Notes: generated by a model not told the origin, from the letters alone. A stretch of 64,000 nucleotides of DNA from Actinomyces capricornis (GCF_019974135.1 NZ_AP025017.1:1860001-1924000); one strand, 5' to 3'; counted from the first letter of the stretch, positions 43,846 to 53,876 are shown. Program-made: numbers and translations.

Positions 43846-45200
43846 GCCGGGTCCTCTCCCCGCCCGCCCCGGCCCCCGGCGTCCAGCGGCCCGGACCGGT
43901 CGGCCCGCCCCGCCCGGTCCGCCTGCCCCGGGTGGGGCTGACCGCACGGGGGTGGGGGCTGGTGGCCCTGGCCGCCCTCATGGCCCTGGCCTGGTACCTG
44001 CTGCGACTGCACCTGCTCACCCACGCCGCCCTCCTCCTGCTGGCCCCCGTGGCCACCGCCCTGCTCGCCGTCGTGGTCATCGTGGTGGCCAACCTGCTGC
44101 GCCGCCCCCGCGCGGAGCTGAGCCTCCTGGGCCTGCCGCAGGTGGGCCAGCGGGTGCGGGTGGAGATCCGCACCGGCTGCCTCCTGCCCCGATTCCTGCC
44201 TGCCTGGGTCGCCTGGCGGGTGGGCCAGGCCCCCAGCGCCCCGGCCCTGACCCCCCTGGAGCGGGGCACCAGCCTCCTGATGGTCGGCGCCGCCCGGCGG
44301 GGCCCCGCCCCATTGGAGGCCCTGGGCATCGAGGTCATCGAGCCCCTGGGCCTGGCCCGCGCCCGCCTGCCCCTGGGGGCGGGCCTGACCGTGCTGGTCC
44401 TGCCCCAGCCCCTGCCATTGCCCGAGACGCTGGCCGCGCCGCAGGCCAGCCTGCGGCCGGGCGGGCGCGCCGGGGAGCAGGGCGAGGAGCGCGTGGGCAG
44501 CCTGCGGGACTACCGGCCCGGGGACGCCCTGGCCTCCATCCACTGGAAGCAGTCGGCCCGCCTGGACCGGCTCGTGGTCACCGAGCCGGAGCACGAGGCC
44601 CGGCCCCGGCCGCGCCTGGCCCTGGTCGTCGACCTCGGGGCCTACCAGGGCCCCGAGCAGGCCGAGACGGCCGTGGCCCTGGCCGCCGGCGTCATCGAGA
44701 CCTGGGAGCAGGAGCGTCGCAGCGTCGACCTGCTGCTGCTGTCGCGGTGCGGTGCGCCGCAGGCCGGGCGGGCGGGGGAGGCGTCCTGGCTGCGCCTGCG
44801 CTACCGCTGCGAGGAGGAGCGCGTGCCCGCCCTGGCCCGGGTCCTGGCGCTGCTGGAGCACGGCGCCCCCGACCCCCTCGACGCCCTGCGCCGGGCCGTG
44901 GCCCACCACGAGCCGGCCCTGAGCGCACTGGGCGGCCCACTGCCGGCCGCTCTGCGCGCCGATGTGCTGCTCACCGGGGCCCCGGGCCCGGCCTCGCCCG
45001 GGCCGGGCGACCACCCGGCGCTGGATCCCCGGGCCCGCGGCACCCTCGTCCTGGTCGGCCATGGGAGGGCCGCCTCCTCGCCTGAGCCTGAGGTCACCAC
45101 GCCCGAGCCCGCCGACGCCCCCACCACCCCGACGGCGCGGGTCCCGGCCACCTGGCGGACGGTGGAGGCCCGTGGGCACTCCTGGGGGAGGCACCGATGA
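43842..45200 (+). CDS. DUF58 (von Willebrand A-like) protein
   Basis: The 452-residue protein has two adjacent membrane spans near residues 32-80, then a cytoplasmic or exposed DUF58 domain. The DUF58 hallmark is clear: GSLRDYRPGDALASIHWKQSARLDRLVV, followed by a VWA-like fold (LALVVDLGAYQ). It is the usual partner of MoxR. GTG at 43842 overlaps the moxR stop. The C-terminal ~50 residues are Pro/Thr-rich. The function of such MoxR-DUF58-transglutaminase sets is unresolved; envelope assembly is suggested for the family. Confidence 0.92.
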   Translation: MSRVLSPPAPAPGVQRPGPVGPPRPVRLPRVGLTARGWGLVALAALMALAWYLLRLHLLTHAALLLLAPVATALLAVVVIVVANLLRRPRAELSLLGLPQVGQRVRVEIRTGCLLPRFLPAWVAWRVGQAPSAPALTPLERGTSLLMVGAARRGPAPLEALGIEVIEPLGLARARLPLGAGLTVLVLPQPLPLPETLAAPQASLRPGGRAGEQGEERVGSLRDYRPGDALASIHWKQSARLDRLVVTEPEHEARPRPRLALVVDLGAYQGPEQAETAVALAAGVIETWEQERRSVDLLLLSRCGAPQAGRAGEASWLRLRYRCEEERVPALARVLALLEHGAPDPLDALRRAVAHHEPALSALGGPLPAALRADVLLTGAPGPASPGPGDHPALDPRARGTLVLVGHGRAASSPEPEVTTPEPADAPTTPTARVPATWRTVEARGHSWGRHR

Positions 45201-47788
45201 GCCGCCGCGCCACCAGCAACTCCCGCCGCGGCCAGCGCCCCGCTGCCCCCGCCGCGCTCCGTACGCCCCACCGCCCCGCGGGCGGCCCGGCCCCCGCCCG
45301 GCTCCAGGCCCAGGAGGCGGGCGCCCGGGTGATGAGCGCCCCCGGGCGCCTGGAGCCCCTCCTGGCCGCGCTGCTGCTGACGGCCCTGTGGTGGCTGGGC
45401 CTTGACTCGCTCACCGGCCTGCTCGCCACGGGGCCCTGGCTGTACCAGGCGCTCGCGGTCTGCGCCGCCACCGTGCTGGTCACGGGAGTGGGGCGCTGCC
45501 TGTGGCCCCAGCGGGCCCTCATGATGATCCTGGCCGGGCTGGCCGCCGGTGCGGGCGCGGTGGCCTGGGCGGGGCGCGCCGGCCCCTTCCCCGAGATGTG
45601 GTGGCATGAGCCCTCCGGGGCGATGGCGGCGGTCCGGGCGCAGATCTCCCAGGGCGTGCCCCCGGTGGCACCCGCACCGGCGATGGCCTCACTGCTCCTC
45701 CTGTCCTGCCTGCTGCTGTCCTGGACCAGCGCCGTGCTCTCGGCCGGGGGCGGGGACGCCATCGCCGTCAGCGGCCTGCTGCCCGCCGGGCTCCTGCTGC
45801 TGCCCGCCCTGTTCCTCAGCACGACGCCGCCCACCGCCACCCTCGTCTCCGTCAGTGCCTGCCTGCTGGGCCTCATCAGCATCGCCGCCCCCGCCCGCTA
45901 CTGGCCCGCGCGCAGCCACGGCCCCGGCAACGCCCACGGCCCCAGGCCCCTGCGGCGCCTGAGCGCCCTGGCCATGGGGCTGGCGGCCCTGGCCCTGGGC
46001 GGGGGCCTCATCAGCAGCGCCCCCACGACCCCGGACCACGTGTGGAACCCCGAGGGCGCCTCCTCCACCGTCCCCGACCTGAGTGTGGGGCTGTCCCGCG
46101 ACCTGGTGCGCGGCTCCAACGCCACGGCCTTCTCCTACACCGGCCAGGCCGCCGAGGGCGAGAGCCTGCGCTTCACCCTGGGGGTCATCACCACCCTGGA
46201 GGAGGAGGTCTGGCAGCCGGACGCCACCGCCGAGGACCTGGCCGTCGACCAGCTCCGGGCGGGCGATCCCCCCAGCACCCTGACCGCCGGGGGCGCCGTC
46301 ACCGCCGCGGGCCTGGATGCCCAGCAGGCGCGCGAGACCCTGGGCGCCCTGACCCTGACCACCCAGGGGCTGCGCACCGACCGCCTCCCCACCCTCCAGT
46401 CCACCGCCCTGGTCACCGAGCCGGTGGCCACACCCGACTCCCTGCCCCCGGGGGCGCAGGCCGAGGTCCCCGAGCTGGGGCAGTGGCGCTGGGTGCAGGC
46501 GAGCTCCACGGCACTTGCGGGCGCCACCCCCCTCAACCCGGGCAGCACCTACAGCCTCCTGGGGTGGAGCGCGGTGGCCGATGCCCAGGGGCGCCCCCGC
46601 ACGCCGGTGCCCCTGCCCCCGGCCCCGCCCGACGCCGAGGCCCTGAGCGCCTACACGGCCCTGCCCGAGCAGACCCCGCCGGCCATCGCCGCCTTCGCCC
46701 AGGAGGCGGTCTCCCCGGCCGGGGCGGACCGGGCCTCCCAGGCGGCGGCCCTGGTGGCCCGGCTGCGCGGGCCGGACTTCACCTACGACGAGTCCGCCCC
46801 CTACGCCCAGGACACCTCTGCCATGGCCTCCATCGAGGCCTTCCTGGGCACCCGCAGCGGCTACTGCGTCCACTACGCCTCCGCCTTCACCGTCATGGCC
46901 CGCTCCCAGGGCATCCCCACCCGCATCGCCGTGGGCTACGCCTCGCGCAGCACCGGGCCCGAGCAGTGGACCGCCGTCACCGGCCACCAGCTCCACGCCT
47001 GGCCCGAGGTCTGGCTTGACGACGCCGGATGGGTGGCCTTCGAGCCCACGCCCGGCGGCGCCGGCCTGGCCGCCGATGAGGGGACGACGACGGGCAGTGC
47101 CAGTCCCGCACCGGCCACCAGCCCCGCGGGCGCGGCCACCCCCAGCGCGCCGCCCGAGTCGAGCACGCCGGCGGCGGGTGTGCCGGGGGCGGAGCCCACC
47201 GCGCCGTCGACGTCGCAGGGCTCCCAGCCCGGCGCCGAGAGCGGGATCGCGGCCCGCCTGGCCGGGGCGGCCATGGCGGTGGCCGCGGGCCTGGCCGCCC
47301 TGGCGGTGCTCGGCGCGCCGGCCCTGGCGCGCCAGGCCCTGCGGCGCCGCCGCCTGGCCCGGGTGCGCTGCGGGGATCAGCCCGCCCAGGCCGCCTGGGA
47401 TGAGCTGCTGGCCACCGCCCAGGATCTGGGACTGCCCACCGCCGGTGGTGGGCGCGCCGCCACCGAGGGGGCGGTGGAGGAGGCCCTGGCCCGGGTGCTC
47501 CAGGCGGCCGAGACGGCCCGGAGGCCCCAGGCGGCGCCCGGCGAGGCGGGCCGGGAGGCCAGGAGGGCGCTGCGCACCCTGCGGCGGGCCGTCGTCGCCG
47601 AGCGCTACGGCCCCGCGGGCCGGGCCGGGGGACCGGCTGAGGATCTTCTCACTGCCCTGGAGGCCAGTGCGCGGGCGCTGGGGGCCGCCGCGGGGCGGGC
47701 CCGGCGCCTGGTGGCCGTCCTGGCGCCGGTCAGCCTGCTCCCTGCGGGCCTGCGCCCGGGTGGCCGGGCGCCCCGCAGGCCCGGGTGA
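45197..47788 (+). CDS. Membrane transglutaminase-like protein (TgpA type)
   Basis: The 863-residue protein has about six N-terminal membrane spans (residues ~50-280), a long external domain and a C-terminal span near residue 690. The transglutaminase-like cysteine peptidase core carries Cys557 (GYCVHYASAF), His600 (HQLHAWPEVW) and Asp608, an intact catalytic triad. A Ser/Pro/Ala-rich linker separates it from the last span, and a cytosolic DUF4129-like helical tail follows. ATG at 45197 overlaps the DUF58 stop. Substrate unknown; it probably acts on cell-surface proteins or peptidoglycan-linked peptides. Confidence 0.93.
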   Translation: MSRRATSNSRRGQRPAAPAALRTPHRPAGGPAPARLQAQEAGARVMSAPGRLEPLLAALLLTALWWLGLDSLTGLLATGPWLYQALAVCAATVLVTGVGRCLWPQRALMMILAGLAAGAGAVAWAGRAGPFPEMWWHEPSGAMAAVRAQISQGVPPVAPAPAMASLLLLSCLLLSWTSAVLSAGGGDAIAVSGLLPAGLLLLPALFLSTTPPTATLVSVSACLLGLISIAAPARYWPARSHGPGNAHGPRPLRRLSALAMGLAALALGGGLISSAPTTPDHVWNPEGASSTVPDLSVGLSRDLVRGSNATAFSYTGQAAEGESLRFTLGVITTLEEEVWQPDATAEDLAVDQLRAGDPPSTLTAGGAVTAAGLDAQQARETLGALTLTTQGLRTDRLPTLQSTALVTEPVATPDSLPPGAQAEVPELGQWRWVQASSTALAGATPLNPGSTYSLLGWSAVADAQGRPRTPVPLPPAPPDAEALSAYTALPEQTPPAIAAFAQEAVSPAGADRASQAAALVARLRGPDFTYDESAPYAQDTSAMASIEAFLGTRSGYCVHYASAFTVMARSQGIPTRIAVGYASRSTGPEQWTAVTGHQLHAWPEVWLDDAGWVAFEPTPGGAGLAADEGTTTGSASPAPATSPAGAATPSAPPESSTPAAGVPGAEPTAPSTSQGSQPGAESGIAARLAGAAMAVAAGLAALAVLGAPALARQALRRRRLARVRCGDQPAQAAWDELLATAQDLGLPTAGGGRAATEGAVEEALARVLQAAETARRPQAAPGEAGREARRALRTLRRAVVAERYGPAGRAGGPAEDLLTALEASARALGAAAGRARRLVAVLAPVSLLPAGLRPGGRAPRRPG

Positions 47789-47936
47789 GGCCGCCCGGGC
47801 GGGGTGCGGATGAGGCCAGCAGGACACGAGACGGTATCGCTGCCGAACTGTGATCATGAGAGGATGAGCGGGGCGCCGCAGACGTGCGCCCCGCACTGGC
47901 GGCGGTTGATGCACGACGAGGAAGGGCTTCTTCTCC

Positions 47937-49688
47937 ATGGCCATGTACGAGCTCGACGGCAATCACCTCCTCCCGGTGCGACTGGGGCGCTCGGCGGATG
48001 CTGATACTCGGGCCCGTAGCCTGGCCGCCCTCCAGCGCCAGATCGTCGAGGTCCTGCGCCGGCCCCTGTTCCCCCTGGAGTGGGGCCGGGTCACGGGCGG
48101 GGAGAGCCTGACCGCCCTGGACGCCACCGGGCAGGTGGTGCTCGTCGAGGTCCTGCAGTCCCTCAGTGCCGCCGAGGTCATGGCGGCCATGGCCCGGCTG
48201 ACCGCCACCGCCGCCCTGGGCAGGCGCGAGCTGGCCGGGCGCTACGCCGGGGGGCTGGTGTCCTTCCGCGAGGACTGGAACGAGTTCCGCGAGGCCATGC
48301 CCGCCCAGGTCGAGGCCGGTCCCCGGCTGACCCTGGTGACGGCCGCGCTGGCACCCGAGGTGCGCTCCAGCCTGTCGGTGCTCGTCGGCTCGGGGGTCGA
48401 GCTCTACGAGGTCGATGTGCGCGTGGTCGATGAGGCCCGCGTGGTGGTGGTCGTCGAGCAGATCGTGGACGGCTCCCTGGACGCCGAGGGTCCCCTGCTC
48501 GTGGCCCGCGCCCCCCGTCCCTCGCTGACCGGGCCGGAGCAGCGCACCGGCCAGGAGGCCGCCCCGGGCGCCTCGGCGCCCCGAGCGGCCCGGCCCAAGG
48601 CCGATCCGGTCACCGGCCCCATTGAGATCGTCATGCCCCGGGGCTCGGACGGCGCCCCGCACCGGCGCCGGGATGCCGCCTCCGGTGCCGGCCGCCGCTC
48701 TGGAGCCCGTGGCGCCGCGGGCATGCGCCGCACTCCCCAGTCGAGCGGCACCGAGGAGGGCGCCGCCCCTGAGGGCGCCCCGCAGCCGCCCAGTCAGGCC
48801 GCACGCTCAGAGGCGGCGGAGCGGGACTCCTCCTCCCCGGGGGCGCCCGGGCGGGCCTCCCGGGCCGGCGGTCGGTCGGATGAGGCCCCGGGCGGTACGA
48901 AGCGCGCAGCGCATGGTGCTGGACCGACCGGCGAGGAGAGCGCCGCCTCCAGGCAATCGCGACCGGTGGGATCCGGGGGAGCGGAGCCGGCCAGGCGGGG
49001 ATCGTCGGGGCGCAGTGCCCACGCCGCCGTCTCGGCCCGCCGGGAGGCCGTGGTGCGGCGCGGCGTGCACGCCTCCGACGCCGTGGGCGGCCCTGAGACC
49101 GGCGGCAGCGGCAGCGAGCCGACGCAGGCGGGCGGTCCTCCAGACGCCCAGGCGCCCAGTGCGTCGTCGGGCACCACCCAGGAGATCCCCGCCGCCGGCG
49201 CAGGGCAGGCGGACGGGCCGGCCCACGGGGGCCCGGCCGCGGCCCAGGCCGATCCGTCCCCGGCGGTGCCCCAGGCACCGCCCCGCCTGACCCGCAGCTC
49301 CCTGCGCACGGGGGCGGGCGGTGCATCGACGCAGGAGACCGGCTCCTCCTGGGCGGCGGGCGGCGGGCCCGCTGCGGCCGCCATCCCCCCATCGCGGGGA
49401 TCGGCCAAGGATGAGGACGACCTGGTGGCCATCGCCTCCAGCTTCGACCGCCCCCAGCGGATCATCTGGCAGGGGCTGCGCCGCGGCATCTACCACGAGG
49501 CGCAGCTGTCGGCCGCCGGCATCATCACCCTGGCCGACGGGCGCAAGTTCACCGACCCGACCTCAGCGGCCAACGCCGCCCAGAACGTCACCGACGCCGA
49601 CGGGTGGCGCGTGTGGCGCCTGGGACTGCGCGGCCCCCACCTCAGCGAGCTGCGCGAGCGCCTGTCCCAGGACCGGTCGGGCTCCTGA
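47937..49688 (+). CDS. RAMA-domain protein with nuclease-like N-terminus
   Basis: The 583-residue protein has three parts. Residues 1-~190 resemble a PD-(D/E)XK-type fold: LDATGQVVLVEVLQSLSAAEVMAAM is like the nuclease strand and helix, but the catalytic E-x-K is E-V-L, so it may be inactive. Residues ~195-500 are a long Ala/Gly/Ser/Pro-rich disordered linker. Residues ~510-575 form a RAMA domain (FDRPQRIIWQGL, GIYHEAQLSAAGIITLADGRKFTDPTSAA, WRVWRL), a module found in restriction and modification proteins and thought to bind modified DNA. It stands alone, 148 bp after the transglutaminase. ATG at 47937 has GAGGAAGG about 12 bases upstream; ATG at 47943 is possible. A role in sensing modified DNA is inferred. 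Confidence 0.72.
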   Translation: MAMYELDGNHLLPVRLGRSADADTRARSLAALQRQIVEVLRRPLFPLEWGRVTGGESLTALDATGQVVLVEVLQSLSAAEVMAAMARLTATAALGRRELAGRYAGGLVSFREDWNEFREAMPAQVEAGPRLTLVTAALAPEVRSSLSVLVGSGVELYEVDVRVVDEARVVVVVEQIVDGSLDAEGPLLVARAPRPSLTGPEQRTGQEAAPGASAPRAARPKADPVTGPIEIVMPRGSDGAPHRRRDAASGAGRRSGARGAAGMRRTPQSSGTEEGAAPEGAPQPPSQAARSEAAERDSSSPGAPGRASRAGGRSDEAPGGTKRAAHGAGPTGEESAASRQSRPVGSGGAEPARRGSSGRSAHAAVSARREAVVRRGVHASDAVGGPETGGSGSEPTQAGGPPDAQAPSASSGTTQEIPAAGAGQADGPAHGGPAAAQADPSPAVPQAPPRLTRSSLRTGAGGASTQETGSSWAAGGGPAAAAIPPSRGSAKDEDDLVAIASSFDRPQRIIWQGLRRGIYHEAQLSAAGIITLADGRKFTDPTSAANAAQNVTDADGWRVWRLGLRGPHLSELRERLSQDRSGS

Positions 49689-49884
49689 GCGGGGTATCCC
49701 TCCCGTACGGCGTCCCTCCCCTACGGCCGACCACCGGGCCGGGCGCCTCAGCCTCACGGGTGGGTCGTGTGCATCGCTGGTCGTAGGGCCAGTGCCATCG
49801 CGGGCCACTAGAGGGTAGACAGCCCGGTGCTCCAGGCTGATCCCGGTCCGCAGCTCCCCGACCCCGCGGGCCGAGGAGATGACG

Positions 49885-51843
49885 ATGAGCACGATCCGAC
49901 GGGCGGCGGTCCTGGTCCTGCTGCCTTTGCTGTCGCTGCTGGCGGCCTGCTCCAGTGCCCCTCCCGCCAGCGCGCCCCCGGTGGAGGCTCCCAGCGGGAC
50001 CCATGAGTTGACGGCGCAGGATGTCAATGCGTGGCTGGATGGCCAGTTGCCTGATGCGCTGAAGAACGGCGGTGTTCCGGGGGCTGTGGTCAGTGTGGTC
50101 AAGGACGGCCAGGTGCTGACCACTCGGGGCTATGGCTGGGCGCAGACGGGCGTCGGTGGTGGTGATCCGGTGGCGGTGGATGCGGAGTCGACGCTGTTCC
50201 GGGTGGGGTCGATCTCGAAGATCCCGACCTCGATCGCGGTCATGCAGTTGGTGGAGCAGGGAAAGCTCGACTTGGATGAGGACATCAGTGCTTACCTGGA
50301 CTTCGAGATCGAGCGGGGCTTCGATGAGCCCCTGACCTTGCGCCACCTGCTCACCCATACTGCGGGCTTCGAGGAGAAGGCCAAGGCCGTGATCGAGGCC
50401 GGCGGCGGCCCCTCGGACCTGGAGGCCGCGGTCAAGAAGGACCGGCCGGCGCAGGTCTTCGCCCCGGGGACCACCCCGGCGTACTCCAACTACGGGATGG
50501 CTCTGGCGGGCTACATCGTCCAGCGCGCCAGTGGGCAGCCCTTCGAGGACTATATGCGTGAGCATGTCCTGGAGCCGGCGGGCATGGGCTCCTCGACCTA
50601 CGCCCAGCCCCTGCCCGCCGAGCTGGAGGACAGGATGGCCGGCGGTTACACCACTGCGGACCAGCCCGCTCAGCCCTTCGAGTCGGTCAATGCGCCGGCG
50701 GGGGCGCTGACCGCCTCGGCCCCGGACTTCTCGGCCTTCATGATCGCCCAGCTGGAGCGCTCCCCCGAGCTGCTCTCTGAGGCGGGCTGGGAGCAGATGT
50801 GGAGCCCGAACCCCGATCCCGAGGGGCTGGGCGACCTGGCCAAGGGCGACCGCATGGGCCTGGGCTACTGGATCTATGAGCGCAACGGTCACCGCATTGT
50901 CGAGCATGGCGGAGACACCGCCTTCTTCCACTCCGATTTTGAGATCTACCCCGAGGACGGCGTCGGCATCTTCATCGCCATGAACGGTGGCGGCACTGAG
51001 AATGCCAGTGGGACCATCCGCACCGATCTCATGGAGGGCTTCACCGACCGCTACTTCCCCGCCGAGCAGGACGCCGACCAGGCGGGCGCCGCCGGCCAGC
51101 AGGCGGATCCGGAGCAGTCGCGCGAGCGGGCCGCGCAGGTGGCCGGCAGCTACCAGGTGGCGCGTGGTTCCTTCACCACCTCCCTGGCGATCTTCGCCCC
51201 TCTCCAGACCGTGAGCGTCTCGGCCCGGGACAACGGCAACCTGGTGATCAGCGCTCAGGGGCAGACCCTGGAGTATGAGGAGATCGAGCCCTGGGTGTGG
51301 CAGCGGGTCGGGGGCTATGACCGCATTGCCGCCGACACCAGCGGGCCGGGCGTGCGCCTGTCATTCGTGGGGCCCCACACCCTCCTGCCTATTGGCGTGA
51401 GCACGCAGCTGCTCCTGCCTGTGCTGGCCGGTGGTGTGGTGCTCCTCGTCATCGTCCTGGTGTCCTGGCCGGTCGGTGCCGTGCTGAGGCGCAGGGCGAT
51501 CCGTGGCGGCGGGCAGGCCTCTCCTGCGCTGCCCTGGGCGGGCCGGCTCGCCCGGATCGGGGGACTCATCGCCCTGCTGGTCACCCCCGGCTGGCTGGTG
51601 ATATGGTCCTTGGCCTTCTCCAGCCTCGAGTTCTCCAGCGATCTGCTGCTCAGGGTCATGCAGATCCTCCAGTGGGTGGGCGTCCTGGCGATTGTCCCGG
51701 CGGCCTGGGACCTGTGGACGGCGCTGCGGGGCCGGGAGGGATGGCGGCGCATCACCGTCTCCGGCCTGCTTGTCCTGGGCCTGGTGGCACTGGCCTGGGT
51801 GGCCTGGTCCGCCAACCTGCTGACCTCCGGCACCCGCTACTAG
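49885..51843 (+). CDS. Serine beta-lactamase-like hydrolase, lipoprotein with membrane tail
   Basis: A PF00144-type serine hydrolase (class C beta-lactamase/PBP-like fold). Signal peptide and lipobox LAAC give Cys22. The catalytic S-x-x-K is S109-I-S-K112, the Y-x-N is Y200-S-N202, and H-x-G is present in VEHGGDT. After a ~150-residue beta domain come about five membrane spans from residue ~510 to the end. Such proteins act as D-amino peptidases, esterases or D,D-carboxypeptidases. The second ATG (49885) is preferred since GAGGAG would overlap the first at 49879. Codon use is a little less GC-rich in the first half. Substrate unknown. Confidence 0.88.
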   Translation: MSTIRRAAVLVLLPLLSLLAACSSAPPASAPPVEAPSGTHELTAQDVNAWLDGQLPDALKNGGVPGAVVSVVKDGQVLTTRGYGWAQTGVGGGDPVAVDAESTLFRVGSISKIPTSIAVMQLVEQGKLDLDEDISAYLDFEIERGFDEPLTLRHLLTHTAGFEEKAKAVIEAGGGPSDLEAAVKKDRPAQVFAPGTTPAYSNYGMALAGYIVQRASGQPFEDYMREHVLEPAGMGSSTYAQPLPAELEDRMAGGYTTADQPAQPFESVNAPAGALTASAPDFSAFMIAQLERSPELLSEAGWEQMWSPNPDPEGLGDLAKGDRMGLGYWIYERNGHRIVEHGGDTAFFHSDFEIYPEDGVGIFIAMNGGGTENASGTIRTDLMEGFTDRYFPAEQDADQAGAAGQQADPEQSRERAAQVAGSYQVARGSFTTSLAIFAPLQTVSVSARDNGNLVISAQGQTLEYEEIEPWVWQRVGGYDRIAADTSGPGVRLSFVGPHTLLPIGVSTQLLLPVLAGGVVLLVIVLVSWPVGAVLRRRAIRGGGQASPALPWAGRLARIGGLIALLVTPGWLVIWSLAFSSLEFSSDLLLRVMQILQWVGVLAIVPAAWDLWTALRGREGWRRITVSGLLVLGLVALAWVAWSANLLTSGTRY

Positions 51844-52010
51844 GAGGAGGAGAGGGATGAGGACAGTGCCATGGGGCGGCAGCGCACCGGTGGCCCCGGC
51901 CGTCGTGCCCGCGAGCACCGCTCCGGTGATCTCCTCGCGCGGCCGGGCGGGCAGGCGGCGGATCACTACCGCCTCCCCGCTGCTGGCGGCCCTGCCGGCC
52001 TATGAGCAGG

Positions 52011-52022
52011 GACAATGACGCC
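52011..52022 (+). promoter_or_regulatory. Leaderless -10 box for kinase 3
   Basis: GACAAT at 52011-52016 lies six bases before ATG 52023, which argues for that start over the ATG at 52002. The same hexamer and spacing occur before propeller gene 2. Confidence 0.5.
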
Positions 52023-53198
52023 ATGACTCTCCTGGGCCGGTCCTCGCCGCTACGCAACGATGTCCTGCTGGCCCTCGGGATGGCCCTCGCCCAGGGGGCC
52101 GCGGTGATCCTGCTGGGGTCGGTCAGCGACCCCTTCCCGGCCTCCTTCATCCGCCTCGGGGCGGGACTACTGGCGGCTGAGGGGCTCGCCCTGGTGCTGT
52201 GGCGCTCCCGGCCCCTGGTGTGCCTTGCCCTGGTGTGGTCGATCGAGGTGCTCCTCGTGCTCATCCTGCCCCAGGGGTACGTCGTCCATGGCTATGGCCC
52301 CTCCGTGGTCGCCTTCGCCATCGGCATGCGCCTGCCCCTGCGCCCGGCGACGGCGCTCCTGAGCGCACTGGCGATCGTCGAGATGGCGGTCATGCAGTGG
52401 AGGAGCCCCGCCGACCCATGGCAGGGAGGCGCGGCCGTCCTCCTCGGCTCGCTGGGCGCCTACCTGCTGCCGATGCTCGGAGGCGCGGCCCTGGCCAGCA
52501 GCCGCAGGTATGACACCGCCCTGCGCGAGCTCGTCAGGCGGGAGCACGCCCGTCAGCTGGAGGTCGCCCTCATCCAGGAGCGGCGCCGCCTGGCCGGCGA
52601 GCTGCACGACGTCGCCGCCCACCACCTGGCCGGGATCGCCGTGCAGGCCTCCGCCATCGAGAGGCTCATCGGCCGTGACCCCGCCGCCGCCAGGTCCGCC
52701 GCGGCCCAACTGCGCGGGCAGGCCAAGGAGGCACTGGCGGGCCTGCGCTCCGTCGTCGGGCTGCTGCGGCGCGACCACGAGGACGGAGCCGCCCCGCCCG
52801 GCCTGGCGGACCTGCCGGCCCTCATCGAGTCCATCAGCGACGTCGGCGCCGATATCCGCATGCGCACCGATGCGCAGGGCCCGCCCCCGCGCCTGTCCCC
52901 GCAGGAGGGGGCCGCCGTCTACCGCGTCGCCCAGCAGGCCATCAGCAACGCCCTCCAGCACGCCCCGGGGGCCCGGATCCTCGTCGAGGTGCGCAGGGCC
53001 GGGGACCGCCTCATCCTGTGCGTGACCAACACCGCCGCGCAGCAGGAGCCCAGTGAGTCGGGCGGCGGGGGCACGGGGCTGGCGGTCATGCGCGAGCGCG
53101 CCGCCGCCGTCGGCGGTCAGCTGGAGGCCGGGCCGAGTCCGCAGGGCGGCTGGCGGGTACGGTTGGCCCTGCCCCTGGTCCAGGAGGAGGACGCATGA
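52023..53198 (+). CDS. Sensor histidine kinase 3 (NarL class)
   Basis: A 391-residue HisKA_3 kinase with about five to six membrane spans in the first 160 residues and little external sequence. The phospho-acceptor is His195 in LAGELHDVAAHHLAGI; the ATPase domain has QQAISNALQHAPGA and a final GGGGTGLAVMRERA. It overlaps its regulator by ATGA. The membrane region is unrelated to kinases 1 and 2. ATG 52023 is preferred for the reason given at the adjacent promoter. No target gene is adjacent; the upstream serine hydrolase is a candidate by proximity only. Confidence 0.9.
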   Translation: MTLLGRSSPLRNDVLLALGMALAQGAAVILLGSVSDPFPASFIRLGAGLLAAEGLALVLWRSRPLVCLALVWSIEVLLVLILPQGYVVHGYGPSVVAFAIGMRLPLRPATALLSALAIVEMAVMQWRSPADPWQGGAAVLLGSLGAYLLPMLGGAALASSRRYDTALRELVRREHARQLEVALIQERRRLAGELHDVAAHHLAGIAVQASAIERLIGRDPAAARSAAAQLRGQAKEALAGLRSVVGLLRRDHEDGAAPPGLADLPALIESISDVGADIRMRTDAQGPPPRLSPQEGAAVYRVAQQAISNALQHAPGARILVEVRRAGDRLILCVTNTAAQQEPSESGGGGTGLAVMRERAAAVGGQLEAGPSPQGGWRVRLALPLVQEEDA

Positions 53199-53842
53199 TC
53201 ACAGTGGTACTGGTCGACGACCAGGTGGTCGTGCGCGCCGGGTTCCGGGTCCTGCTGGAGGAGCACGGCGACATCACCGTGGTGGGGGAGGCCGGCGGGG
53301 GCCGCGAGGCGGTGCGCGTGGTGCGCCAGACCCGGCCCGACGTGGTGTGCATGGACCTGCGCATGCCCCAGGGCGATGGCCTGAGCGCCACCCGGACGAT
53401 CGTTGCCGAGCGCCACGACGGCTCACCGGCCGTCCTGGTGGTCACCACCTTCGACATGGACGCCGACGTCTTCGGCGCCCTGGAGGCCGGGGCGGACGGC
53501 TTCATCCTCAAGGACTGCGAGCCCGAGGAGCTGGTGGGGGCCGTGCGCCGGCTCGCCCAGGGACAGGGGCTGGTCGACCACAGCGTCACCCGCCGGGTCA
53601 TCGCCGAGTTCGCCCGCCGCCAGGCCCCGGTGGTCAACCACGGGCAGCTGGCCCTGCTCACCGAGCGTGAGCGGGAGGTGATGGAGCTGCTGGCCAGCGG
53701 CATGTCCAATGCGGAGATCGCCGCCGAGCTCGTGGTGGAGACCAGCACCGTCAAGTCCCACCTCACCAGGATCCTGCCCAAGATCGGGGCCCGCGACCGG
53801 GTCCAGGCCGTCGTGTGGGCCTTCCGCAACGGGCTGGCCTGA
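53195..53842 (+). CDS. LuxR-type response regulator 3
   Basis: A compact 215-residue NarL/FixJ regulator: acidic pair D8-D9, phospho-acceptor Asp54 (VVCMDLRMP), switch Lys in ILKDC, and a C-terminal helix-turn-helix LTEREREVMELLASGMSNAEIAAELVVETSTVKSHL. It overlaps kinase 3 by 4 bp. Unlike regulators 1 and 2 it lacks an N-terminal extension and a Gly-rich linker, so it is a separate lineage. Confidence 0.94.
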   Translation: MITVVLVDDQVVVRAGFRVLLEEHGDITVVGEAGGGREAVRVVRQTRPDVVCMDLRMPQGDGLSATRTIVAERHDGSPAVLVVTTFDMDADVFGALEAGADGFILKDCEPEELVGAVRRLAQGQGLVDHSVTRRVIAEFARRQAPVVNHGQLALLTEREREVMELLASGMSNAEIAAELVVETSTVKSHLTRILPKIGARDRVQAVVWAFRNGLA

Positions 53843-53876
53843 GGGCCGCCACCGGCCCTGCGCGCCGGCGGGACTG

